The translations under genes and the position numbers were made by a program. DNA of 64,000 bases, taken from the NCBI GenBank assembly GCA_003415625.1, contig PYIU01000001.1, positions 6,016,210-6,080,209 of the forward strand. Reading direction: 5' to 3'. Positions 33,773 through 45,100 of this stretch are shown one piece after another (the stretch's first letter is position 1; each line of letters begins with the position of its first letter). The notes below the pieces were generated by a model. The model was not told where the DNA came from and did no database searches. It worked only from the letters and a program-made list of their open reading frames with translations. Origin of the DNA: Aquanectria penicillioides. Its lineage: Eukaryota; Ascomycota; Sordariomycetes; Hypocreales; Nectriaceae.

Positions 33773-35271
33773 ATGGCGACCCAACTTCTCCAGGAGGCCC
33801 TCGGGTTGGCAATTGGCGTGCTCATCTACTCTCTATTCAGCCTGTGCCTAGGTCTCCTTACGGCATGGCTGGTCTGGGTGCATGGTGAGGGGACGAGTTG
33901 TAAGTGACATCGCCTTTTCTTTGTATAGCTAAATGGCTAACCATGGCTAGATGTTTCTCTCTTGACAGTCTTCACTACACTAGGAGGCCTTGCTTCGATC
34001 GCGCAACAAATCCATACCATCGTTAGTTGGCGGGACATCAAACTCGAACAATACAGCCACACAACGGTGAATGTCGGCAACCCAGAGCTTGCCCTCGCTG
34101 GAAATTCTGTAGGCCTCGATCTCGCACTCTTCTACATCCGTACGTTAAGTCTGCCCTTTCTTGACATACTCGAGTATTGATACAGGTTCCCCGCATCACA
34201 GAGTTTGCCTGCTATGGCATTGAGGCACTGCTCGTCTTCTTCTGGTCTGCAGTATTGCTGCAATCCGTTTTCCAGCTCCGAACTTTAGTAAATACACTTC
34301 GATACTCCAATCTCGTCGCCAAGCTAGCCGCGATCCTTTTCCCGATTCTCTTGATATGTTTGCTTCAGATCAGGGCTATTCAAAACAACACAGTTGCATT
34401 CTTTGTCCTTGCGAACATGTGCAGTATGTCTCCGATTTTTTAATCTTTTTTTTCACATCGGCCATCAACCTAACTCGTTAATAGTGACTATTGGTCTTGT
34501 CGGCGGCTCTGCGATGTTACTTTCGATCCTTGGTCGATATATCTACACGAGATATGCCCTCATCTCCTTCAATTTCCGATACGGCAAATCTTCTACCAAA
34601 TATGGTAGCCAGTCCAGGGGTTCCACAGCCGTTACAAATCTTCGATCGGAGCAAAAGATATACGATAGATGGCTAATTCTGCGACTTGCTGTTGGTTTTG
34701 TCGCCTTGGGGTCAGTTCAATTGCATTTCCCAGGTCGTTGGGGTAATGCTGACATTTATCATCTTAACATAGAATATTCCAGCTTGTTACGATTATGACC
34801 GAAATTATGTCCCAGAGCAAAAATAACCGCAGCAACCTCAAAGACGCTGTCGACTTAAGCCTAAGCCAGGCGAGATCCGATTTCGTCTTGTTCATACCCG
34901 GAGCCACGCCACCCTTAGTAACATTCATTGTGTTCGGTACTACCCGACCTTTCAGACAGTACATGTGGAACACATTTGTTCCTGCAGGCTTAAGGAGAAA
35001 AGACAGTCATTCTCTTCCAAAGAATACCGACGACACAGATCACAGTCAAGGGTCGCGGTCTCGGGAAGCACACATCTACCCCTCTACGGAAGGATTGGGG
35101 AATAGCGTTGCGATTAGTGTTGAGCCGGGGATGATGCTGTCCAGCTTAAGTCATGGCAATCTAAGTCGTGGGCGAAGAGAAGATGATGTCGTCCCCATCC
35201 TGGAAGGCTCATCTCGAGAGGGTGTATCTACCCGGTTTCATTATGATTCAAAAGCATCACACAGGAGATAA
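33773..35271 (+). CDS. Seven-transmembrane protein of unknown function (420 aa)
   Basis: Five exons (33773-33899, 33951-34139, 34202-34423, 34485-34710, 34773-35271) with 51-62 nt introns give 420 residues. All four junctions restore frame exactly and fall within or beside hydrophobic segments, for example FYIQFACYGIEALL and VALGIFQLVTIM. About seven hydrophobic segments are visible: residues 10-38 (ALGLAIGVLIYSLFSLCLGL), 44-64, 90-125, 137-158, 168-198, 233-256 and 280-300. A polar Ser-rich tail of about 110 residues follows, presumably cytoplasmic. The N-terminus is very short with no cleavable signal. The topology resembles fungal GPCR-like or other seven-helix membrane proteins, but no ligand-binding or DRY-like motif allows a class to be named. 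Start: first ATG, directly before helix 1. Confidence 0.8.
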
Positions 35272-36316
35272 TGAGAAAGGGAGGAGATATGAAATAAGAA
35301 CAGTTATGTCCAAGAAAAGCCCTATCCTCCATAGGAGGAAGGTCATTGCGCACGTACTTTGAAGTGTTGTGGTTTGGTCGCATCATACAGTATTGCGTCA
35401 AAGTTCATTGCCTCGGGTTTGTACTTTGATGCCACTGGTCGAGAAACGTTTCTTAGTTTGTTGAGTGTAATTGATCAAATGTGACATTGCTAGTCTAGGT
35501 AGAGAGGGTGAAGTTTTGTTAGCTTGTGTGAAGCGAAGACCTCTTTCATTGTAGGTCGTGTTTCTTCATCTACGGGAAGTAAATCACATCAGCAACACTA
35601 TCTGCGCTTTAGGTTACATTCCGGATCAAGTGTAATTCCACACGGGACTACCTTACCTATTGGAAACAAAAGAAGACTGATCATTTCCCCGGGCATTAAT
35701 TTGGGGACTAAGTCTAGGGTAACTTCTGCCCAAGGCTCACGTGCTGACTCAGCCTCCCGCCTGTTTGCTATGATTGGCCGTGTGGCGACATTAATCCCAA
35801 CACATCCCTTCCTCACTCAGCTCAAACAAAGAAGACAGGCTCAGGACATCGACAAAAAATCGGGGTTTATCGATTTTGGCGATTGGTCCTCAAGGCAAAC
35901 CGCTTACGACGCATTCCATTGAAAACGACGCGTTTTCTAATCTAGCCTCGTCAGCTCATTGATCAGGGCATTGAAATCTTACCACTATTCGTGGTGCGGG
36001 AACCATACGCCAGGAGGCTGGGTCAGAAGGCTGGGCCGTTAGGCAGGACGGCCGTCGTGGCAGCAGCCGACAGAAGCCTCGAACTCCAAATCCGAAGTGG
36101 CATAGGTCGTCAACGACCTAGAGGCACTCATTAGGCATTTCCAGAGCCTCGCAACTGGCAAAAGAGCTAAGGATTCACTGCCACCACCCTATTGGGGCCG
36201 CGACTTGAGCTCCACACTGAGCCTGGACCTTCTGAGAACACTTTCACCGTCCCTAATTGACAACCACAAACAACGGCATATCTTAATCAGGCGTTAAACA
36301 ACACTCCAACTCCGCC
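35272..36316. other. Intergenic upstream of the Clr2-like gene
   Basis: An open frame at 35524-35922 has no recognisable domain and atypical composition, so it is not called. A perfect inverted repeat GAAAACG-ACG-CGTTTTC spans 35921-35937 and contains an ACGCGT box (35928-35933), 384 bases before the next start codon. Confidence 0.4.
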
Positions 36317-37286
36317 ATGGCGGACATGAAGGAATTCGATGTGGTACGGGTAGCCAGAAGCGACGGGATGGACACTGGTCCTGGATATTGGCCAGTAACA
36401 GCAGCGGCCATATCTGCCACAACAAAGAAGGCAATCACCAAGGATGCTGCTGCAACAGAAAAGATGCCTAGAACAAAACCTCAGATGGTTCGCCTAGCGG
36501 AGGATGATCCTAGATTTGTCGAGTGGAGAGTAAAGCTGGGCATTCTGTTAAAGCAAGAGCTTTGTCCAAACCCTGATGGTAAGCTGAATTCTCACCGAAA
36601 CAAGGCGCATTTCAACCCTGACAATCTCAACAGAAGGACATCCTTGGTACGTGCAGTTTCCTTCCGGGTATTGGCTGTATGAAAAGTCCAAGCATCTTTG
36701 GGTTTCCGGCTACCCGATAAAAGCCAAATTGTTCAAGAGCCCTCAGGAGTTTGCTGTCCACTTGATCTGGTTGCTTTCAGCTTCCATGGACTACCGGGAT
36801 TGCTGTTGCGCGCATTGCAACGCAGGTCATTTAGTCAAGGGCTCCCTCGCCGTCGAAGAAGCCCTCATTATCACCAACGAGCCTCCCAAGCCGGAGAAGA
36901 TACCTCCAAAGGTCACTCCGGTCCCACTCCCTCAAATCCCTGGGCTGCCTCCACCGAAGCCAGTCGCTACAGCTCCACGGCCAACACCAGTGCAATCAAC
37001 ACCAGTGACAATGACTCAGAACTCACCAGCCGTGACGGCTGCTGTACAACAACCAAAACAAGTTCATCCACCTCCACAGTCTCAAACTCCGGTTCACCCT
37101 CCAATTCACCCAATTCAGACTCCAGTTCAACCTCCGCCTCGTACCCAACCGCAGCCTCCACCGCAACCTCAAGCACAGCCTCAGCAGCAACAGCTTCAAC
37201 CTCAAGCACAGCCTAAAATACAACCTCAACCCCAGCTGCAAGCGAAGCCTCAACAGCAACAACAGCAGCAACAACAACAGCAGCAG

Positions 37287-37356
<70 letters not shown>

Positions 37357-37368
37357 AGCAACAACAGC

Positions 37369-37405
<37 letters not shown>

Positions 37406-37431
37406 GCAGCAGCAGCAGCAACAACAACAAA

Positions 37432-37462
<31 letters not shown>

Positions 37463-38626
37463 GCAGCAACAACAGCAGCAACAACAACAGCAACAAAAGC
37501 AGCAACAACAACAGCAACAACAACAACCTCCACAGCCACAAGTGCAGCTCCAGCCTCAGCAGCAACAGCCACAGATACACCAACAACCACAGCCGCTTCA
37601 GCAGCAGCAGCAACCCCAACCACAAGCTACACAGTGGGCACTCAAATCAAATCTACTGTTCCGTGCGGGAGAGTTAGTCTGGTATCAGAACGGGACTACA
37701 TGGCGTCTAGGCATGATTGCTGCATCTTCGGGTGGGAACCACGAGCTGATGCCCATTGGGCATGGTCTCGTTCCTCAACAAGGCGTTACAAAACTGGATG
37801 GCGATATGCGACCGTTCCATGCCTTCACAGTCCCCCTGTTTCTATCCCCGATCTTAAAGAAAAGATATTTGATGAAATTCCTTGGGAGGCGATGCTCCGA
37901 ACGCCAGGAAATGACGGCAACAAGAGAGAGTTGATCGCGCTCGATGCCTCTAAGATGGCGGCTGCCAAGGTCGACTACTCATATTCTCTCTGGACGCAAC
38001 TCAACAACGAGGATCCGAATGGTAAGAATATCACCTACTATGGGTGCTTCTTTGGAGCAGAACGAGTCGAGATCGGAGATACCCTCCGGTTGAGGTCGCT
38101 CCCAGCTGAACTCAACGTCCCCGCTGAGACAGGTGTTCTGGGCCTGCGGTTCATTTTCACCAATAAAGACTTCCCTGGCAGCGTTTTCTTCCGTGGCCAT
38201 ATCTACCAGCCCGTCCAAGGCGACGTCGATCCTCCAAATGTAGTAAGTGAGGAACACCTCCCCATTGCCCTCAGGGATGAAAGTCAGTGGCGCAACACGA
38301 CTAGCCCAAACAAGCGCTGGCGATGGGCACTCGTTAAAGAGAATGTCGTGTTTAAGGAGCAATCGATTAGAGGTCGATTCTACCCTATCCACCGCATCGT
38401 GCCCATTCTCCGTCCGGATGCCTTCCGGCAGGCCCTTGTGCAGGGCCAGACAGACGAGCTCCATGCCCACCTCAATAACCGGATGGATGGGGCTGGGAGG
38501 TACCTTGGGCGCAAAGTGAACCGGCTCGACGCACTGGGGGCCTCAGTTCCGCATACAGCAAGATTTGTCTTGGAATCCTATGTAAGGGAGGAAGTCTTCA
38601 AGGACGCGGGGGGGCAAACCGAATAG
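36317..38626 (+). CDS. clr2: Clr2-like transcriptional silencing protein with long polyglutamine insert; one apparent frameshift
   Basis: Exon 1 is 36317-36578 and exon 2 is 36634-38626, with a 55-nt intron. The N-terminal domain reads WRVKLGILLKQELCPN, then GHPWYVQFPSGYWLYEKSK, HLWVSGYPIKAKLFKS and a DYRDCCCAHC motif, as in the cryptic loci regulator 2 N-terminal domain. A Pro/Gln-rich linker of about 230 residues follows, with a 92-codon Gln tract (37251-37526). The C-terminal Clr2 domain starts at LFRAGELVWYQNG and continues with KIFDEIPWEAML, YYGCFFGAERVEIGD and GHIYQPV. At the C run 37832-37836 the frame slips by one: upstream coding ends FHAFTVP and the conserved sequence resumes one frame over as PVSIPDLKEKIF. 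One added C repairs it, for about 751 residues. In fission yeast Clr2 is part of SHREC, which silences heterochromatin through histone deacetylation (established); the same role here is inference. Confidence 0.82.
37251..37526 (+). repeat. CAA/CAG repeat encoding polyglutamine (92 codons)
   Basis: 276 bases of mixed CAA and CAG codons, all Gln except two Lys interruptions, inside the Pro/Gln linker of the Clr2-like gene. The CAA/CAG mixture suggests an old, stabilised expansion rather than a pure slipping tract. It also produces artefactual poly-Leu and poly-Val/Ala frames on the other strand. Confidence 0.95.
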
Positions 38627-39378
38627 CCACACACCGAGGACTTTTCCCTCCCTCTTTCATTTCTTTTTGTGCTCATGCAGAACATCCGTAATGGCCGGGC
38701 AAGGATCGGCAAAGGGTTTGGTTGGATGGGGTCGGGATGAAGGATTACAATGTCGCATAGAACCATGTTGCTGGGACCTGGTTCCCTGACATTATCAGAT
38801 GGGGACAGATACATATGCAACACTCGAACTAGTTATGTAGCATTGCAAAAGAAACATGCATCTATTGTCAGACACCTATTTCTCGGCTCGGACGAACAGA
38901 GCTCTTTCCCTCCTTCCCAAGCCGTCCATCTAGGTAGTCAGTTGTGAAATGCGTCTGGTCTGCACATCATCGAACCCCTCTTTGGTTATCAAATGCCACC
39001 ATGTGATATCCTTCGCGACCCAAGCATGTGCATGTATGTCCTCACCGCTCCTTCGAAAACATGAGACATCCCAAGCGTTCTCCAACCCTCTCCGTCCGCC
39101 AAATAATGGAAGGCAGGATACCCACTCTGAGTTGTGTGCCTCTCCCGGTCCTGGGAAGACATTTCCTTCCAGAGCCAAAAAGCAAAGTGGGCGCCGCCGT
39201 TAGCGATGTAACCTCGCTCGTTGGGACCAAAAAGCAAAAGGGTTCATTGATTGGCACTTCTATCTATCCACACCGGAGAGGGGAGGCGAACCAAGGTTGA
39301 GGGAGAGAAAAAAAAAAAAGAAACACAGATTGTGCCCTTTTTTTTTTTTTTTTTTTTTAAATTCGTAGGAAAAAGACC

Positions 39379-39411
<33 letters not shown>

Positions 39412-40944
39412 ATCTAAAGAAAAAAAAAATTTAAAAAGGAAAGAAAAGAAAAATTCCAAGGGCCGCAGACCAGTTTAGTGTCTAAGACAAATGTCGAGAG
39501 GTACCACAGCTCTGGGAGAAAACGCCCCGGGCCCGGGTGACGGGTGGACACGACTTGACGCAAACAAAACCGACAACGAAAAAAAAATAAAAATAAAAAT
39601 AAAAAACCCTTCAAGAGAGACAAGTGCGGCTGGGCTCTTTTGTCTCGGAGGACCGGTCTCCGCGGGGATGGGGAGACGGGCAGAGTCGAGAGAGGGGGAA
39701 ATTGTGTGGGGTGACGTGGTGGGCTTGGGTCAATGAGGAGGTGATGGCTCGGATGTGGTGTGAGGGAGGTCTCAGAAGGGGAACTCAAGGACACGGACGA
39801 GGGGCGAAGGTATAGGTACATACCTACTTATGCAGACACAGATACATACGAGAGTGAGGCCACGATATGGCAAATGGTCTCGCATGGGTTTAGCGATAGG
39901 CGCGGGTGGGCCACGTATAGTCGCTTTGATGCTGGCAATCGTAGTCAAGGTAAGTAAAGTACGGAGTAGTTGCGGAATATAGACTCGGAAATACGGCATA
40001 GAACTCATGTATCGTCGGTAGCACATGCTTCATCCCTCGATTCCATGGACACCCTTTTTGTAGTCTAGTTTGGTTCAATCAATCGATACAAATGACAGCT
40101 ACAGGGACAACTGCGACTCAGTGGCACGGGAGCAAACGAGAAGATATGTGTGGATATCGTCCCCTTAGGTAGGGGGATAGTGAATTCGTGATTGCGACGT
40201 CTGGCTCGTTATGAGAGTGCGAGACAGCGCGCCTCAAAGATTTTCATATCAAGAGAAGGAAAAACACCACCTCTCGCTGTCGCTAAATCCACTAACCAGA
40301 TAACCTGCTTGCATGGTATCCATTTTCCCTGTTCGGCTTCACCTCCCCCGTCTCCAACATCTATGCTCAGCTTCAAAACACGGGTTCAGCCACCTCGTTC
40401 TTCATTAGGAACGGCCCTCGCCGACACTTCGAAACGTCCCTATACCTCTTCGTCCCAAATGACCCCACACCCTTTGTTCGGAAATAATGCGCGATAAATG
40501 ACTGATGCATGCAGAGATATTATGAAGTTGGGCCGCTCGGAAACTCAGATCGTTATGTCGTATGCGTGAAAAGAAAAATCGACTCCACACTTCGTCTCTC
40601 CGGGGGGCTGAAGCAGTGTTCGTCGTATGATGCTCGTCTTGGACGTGTAGCGTCGGGTAATGTGGTGCCAGTAACAAGGGTGAATAGAGATGCCATGCAA
40701 ACAAGGAGATTGGTCGAATAGAAGAAAAGAGGACTGCGCGAATGAGGGTGGACAATTCTTCGACTCATCGAATGGGTCATAAAATCTTGCAGCAACCGCC
40801 ATCTCGCACTCGCCGTTCCAATGTGGTAGTAGTAGTAGTGGTGGTAGGAAAAAAAAAAAAGGAAATCAACCGCTTCGCTCCTCGTCCCCTAAACTCCAAC
40901 AGTGAATCTTTTGGGGCTCACCCGAGCCGTGCTCACGCAGAGCG
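38627..40944. other. Intergenic with extreme homopolymer tracts
   Basis: Convergent 3' flanks of the Clr2-like gene and the zinc-ribbon-like gene. It holds A, T and C runs at 39308-39430, TACGGAGTA at 39960-39968, and A-rich AATAAAAATAAAA sequence near 39580-39605. No coding sequence on either strand is convincing. Confidence 0.4.
39338..39411. repeat. T21 run followed by a C32 run
   Basis: T runs from 39338 to 39358 and C from 39380 to 39411, flanked by A-rich runs (39308-39319 and 39419-39429). The C32 length is as written; its true length is uncertain. Confidence 0.9.
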
Positions 40945-42198
40945 TTATGCAACTTTCAGGTTTTCGAGGCGGGCCTGTAGCCGCTTCAATACCTCCGGGT
41001 CCGGTTCTGGCTCTACCTTACGAGGCAGAACACGGGGAGATTCATCTGACTTTTCCAAATCGCACTTCTTGCACTTGGTTCCGTGCTCCGCACCAGTCGG
41101 GAATATAGTCTTGCAGCTCTTGCACTCGTAATGAGGTACACTGCTAGGGCCAAACTCATCTCCAGGATAACCAAAGGATACTTGTCTTTCTTGGGTCTAT
41201 CAAATTGTAAGCAAACAACATTGCAGGAGGACAGGACGAGGCAATAGAAGAGTTGACATACGGGTCTCGGGGGCAATCTGTACAGCGGACATGTCCACAC
41301 TTGTCGCAGGTCTTATTACCGGATGTGAACAGTGTCTGGCATTCGTGGCAGGTTCTTCGGACACGTTGGCGGGGCTTCTTGTGGACCAGGTCTTGACCAC
41401 CAGTCTTGCTGGGTCGAGTAAGGACAATCTTCTTCTCCTCAAAGCCGTAAGAGTAGTCGGGGATGATAGGGGCGTTCTCCTTGTTAGCCTTGATGATGGC
41501 AGCTCGTCGCTCGCGGCTGGCGATAATCTCGGCTTCGGTGCGCTTGGGGGGATAACGGGTACACTTGGTGCAACGGGCGTGCTGGCAGTTGGGGCATTCC
41601 TTGGCAGAGGTGAACGTGGCATTGCACTTGTGGCAAGTTCGTCGAACGCGCATGCGGATGGGCTTGTCCATACGGAGAACAGTTTCGTCGGGAGATCCGC
41701 TCTGCAATTCAGAGAGCTTGATATCGAGGCCGTAACGCTCACCGAGCTTCTTGGCACGCTCCTCAAATAGCTGGCTGCGGGTGAGTTTGGAGACACCCTC
41801 CATATTCTCATACTTGGCACGGGCTTCCTCGGCCTTGGACACAGGAGCGGTTTCACTGGGATATGGTTAGATGTGGCCGTGGATGACGAAGATAAGGTTT
41901 AGGGGTGGAAGTTAAGTTGCCAGAGTTTTCAGGCAGAGGTTGAGCATATCGAGTCGCGCAGGCGGCAATTGTGACAACTCAGAGGAAAATAAAATAAAAT
42001 AAAAACTGCGTACCTCTTGGTAGTGGCCTCGGTCTTGAGGGTGGAGGAGCCCTTGACCATGGTTGACAAGCGCTTAGAGGACGATGAAGAACCCTCTCGC
42101 TTGAGAACGGTCTTGACGCGAGAGAGGACCCTGCCGATGCCCTTCTTCTCCTTCTCCTCCTTGGGGGCGGAGGCCCCAGCCTGGGCTGACGAGCTCAT
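40945..42198 (-). CDS. CxxC zinc-ribbon-like conserved fungal protein; one apparent frameshift (about 343 aa)
   Basis: Three exons: 42198-42014, 41855-41262 and 41196-40945, with introns of 158 and 65 nt. The N-terminus is Ser/Lys-rich (MSSSAQAGASAPKEEKEKKG). Three cysteine modules follow: RRTCHKCNATF with CPNCQHARCTKCTRYPP, RRTCHECQTLF with CDKCGHVRCTDCPRDP, and, in exon 3, YECKSCKTIFP with TKCKKC. Each looks like a treble-clef or zinc-ribbon unit. The C-terminus is PRKVEPEPDPEVLKRLQARL. In exon 3 the frame entered at the splice (PKKDKYP) slips at the three A at 41173-41175 (T on the sense strand) before GYPGDEFGP. One added T restores a continuous protein of about 343 residues. Alternatives are a GTCAAC donor, or a non-canonical AAG acceptor near 41186. 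Function is unknown; a nuclear or RNA/protein-binding role is only a guess from the cysteine modules. Confidence 0.75.
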
Positions 42199-45100
42199 GA
42201 TGATGGAGCGAGTTGAGTGAGTTGTTGACTAGAGTCGTCGGGGTTACAGCTCGTTTGGCAAGAGATTGACGGATCGATACTCCAAGGAACAACGATGCCA
42301 ATTAATAGATGATCCTCCTAACAAACTCTGTGAATCGAATTTGGCGAGGCGAAACTCGGAGGTCGGTCGGGGTATATTCCTACGTGCTGGCCAGCGTTTG
42401 TTGCTGGGCGAGCGATTGATGTGATGTGACAGCGCTGTAGCCGCCGGAAACGGGTGGCGCGCAGCGTGTCGATAAAAAAGATGAGTGTCAAGGCAACGTC
42501 GAGTGCCCAGTCGGAAAGTTGGGTGTCTTCTGGCGTGAAGCAATTTGATCGAATATGCTCCAAGAGACGAGCTCAGAGGAACAATCCCATACAGTTGTGG
42601 GTTGGGAATGGGATGGAGTAAAAAGGAAGGGTCGGGGGCGGAAGAGGAGAAGAAGAGGAACGAGAAGAAGCGAGCTGGGCGGGAGCGGGCAGGGTGGCTT
42701 CTTAGTCGGTGGTGTAGCCGACGCAGTTGGTCAGTTCAGGACATGCAGAGCGCCCGTGGGGACTAACTCTGCACTATGCACAGGCGTGGGTGAGCTGCGT
42801 GGGTGCGCCCAGCGTGGTGGTATTAGTGGAAACCAGCGGCCCGGCGCCACTACGAACAGCCCGTCCTAGGCCGTCGACAGGCCAGTCTGAGCGTAGTACA
42901 GTGCAGTACAGTCCAGTCCAGTGCGGCCCAGCCTGGGCAGCCAGACACCCCAGATCCAAGGAGGCCAGGCGAAGCCGGACGACGACACCAGAGTGGACGT
43001 GGAACGAATCGCAGGGGGATCAAGGCCGGCCAGGGAACCAGGGCCAGCTCCGCGCACCCAGGTACCCAGTGCCCAGTGACAGCCGTACGACAGTGACCCA
43101 GCGGGCCTTCAGCGGGGACCCAGGCGACAAACCCCCCAGCAGCGACGGCAGAGCCAAGCAGGGTTTGTGCAGGTTAGTTCGGGCACTGGGACGGGGTGGG
43201 AAAGGTGTCGCTGGGCCGGGACGGGGGTGTGTGAGAGGATGGGGCCTTTGTGGTGTGTTGCAAGTTGTGGCCGTGGCCTGCTTCTAGCTCAGTCCTGGTG
43301 CTGTATCATACCTTTTTGCGGCCCTCGCACGAATGCTTGCTCGGAAGCGGAAAAGTTGGCTTTCACTCTTGGGGAAGCCGGAGAGGTGCTGTCGCCCTCC
43401 CGTACGGGGTGCGAGGCCAAACGAGGGGGTGCGAATAACATCCGGCCGCGAGGGTCCCCTGCAAGCGGCCACGGGAAGAGAGAACAAGTGGGCGATAGTG
43501 TTCCATTCCTTGGGATCTCGAGGCGCGTCCCAAGGGGGCGGTGGGTAGCGGGAACGGGTTATGTGCGTAGTACCAAACTACCCAGGCAGGCTGGGTTGTA
43601 AGGTAGCAGGAGCAACAGCATGCTCTCTGCATGCGCTGTACAGTACAAGGAATCGGATAGCTGAGTGTGGTGAGGTGAGACGGGGAGTAATAACCTAGGG
43701 ATTTTGTTGGTGTTCCGTACCGCATCGTGATGGAGTGTGTAAGAACGCGTGCTAAATCCCTCCATAAGGAGAAGTGAGAGACGGGTGAGATCATGGTCGA
43801 CGAACGCTCCCGAGGCTATGGCGCCAGGTGCCAGCGGGATGCCAGTTTGCGAGCCACTGGCCCGGTGACCTTGTTCCAGCTAGGCCAATGGATGTAGACC
43901 GACCCCTGTCGATAGTCTCCGTCCAGATCCGTCTCCCCCAAACTGCTCCCTGCGGTGTGGCCCTCGCTCCTGGTCTCTCTCCCTGGTGGATTCTGGTGTG
44001 GTGTGGTGGCACGGATGGGCTCTGGGGTGGTGGTGTGCCCGGCGTGGAGAGGGGGGGAGCCATGGAAGCCGGGATGAGAGGGTGACGAACCTGACAGAGA
44101 GGCCCAGAGACCTGGGAGGAGGTCTGGGCGAAACTAGGACTATGGGCCATTCATCGCCCATCGACCGTCGGTCATCTGTCTTGGAACATGCAGATATGGA
44201 ACATGGCGTCTGCCTCTCCACTGTGCTGGGAGCCAAAAACATCACCACTTGCGTTGGTGCTGCGGCGCTGCAGTGATGCCGTCTGTTGAATGTCTTGAAC
44301 TTTTGTGTCACTCTCCACCTCCCTTTGCCCCTTCTGTCCACTCCCTTCTCTTGCCCAGAGCGGCACGGGGGGGCGGCTGCAGCGCGACCAGACCTGGCGT
44401 CCAGACAGAGGAGGCGTCGACACGGCGGCGCTTCCGAACCGCGCGACTCGCAGGAGGTTGACCTGGTCCCAGGATTCTGGAGTCGGGAACCTGGTGTCAG
44501 TCTCGAAAACGAAGCGTGGAGTCAGTCAGGAGCCCAATGTTCTGGAGCCTCGGCACAATGCAATGCGCAGAGCAAACCCGGAATAGTTTGGTGAATGGCC
44601 TCCCAACGCCTCCTCCTTGCCTCCCCGTGTCTCGTTGGCAGTTGGCTACTAGGCCCTGTTCGCGAATCCTACCTCATACAGACCTACGGAGTCGGTACCC
44701 AGGTAGGTGGTAGGCATGGAGCACCATGGCAGGTAGGTGTGTTGCAGTGGCAAGTCTGGCTCCGTTATCCGTATACTAGGTACCTACCTAGGTGGGGAAG
44801 GGATTTTTTTTCCTCTCTCCTCTTCGAGCCCGTTTACCTATAAGGGAAAGATGCGCGTCTCTCCGTCTCTCCCCTCCCCCCTCCCCCCTCCCCCTCAGGC
44901 CCCGGCCAGTGGGTGACGGAAATACAGTGCATTGAATACTGTAACCCGGCCCTAATGATAACACCGATTACACTCCCCTTCCCGCATGGCACATCCTGGC
45001 GACAAGCATCCCTCGCCTACCTCTGCCCGACGAGTTGGAACCTCCCGCGAAACCCACACCCGCTGTAGTGGAGTTCCACCACAACAAACAGACCCAAATG

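Noticed and set aside
35524..35922. 132-codon plus-strand frame upstream of the Clr2-like gene
   Set aside because: Atypical composition, no domain, probably a chance frame in promoter DNA.
37023..37625. Long poly-Leu and poly-Val/Ala open frames opposite the CAA/CAG repeat
   Set aside because: They are the antisense reading of the polyglutamine tract and have no other content.
42727..43287. 186-codon plus-strand frame in the gene-free stretch
   Set aside because: Overlaps open frames on the other strand, low-complexity composition, no recognisable domain or splice context.
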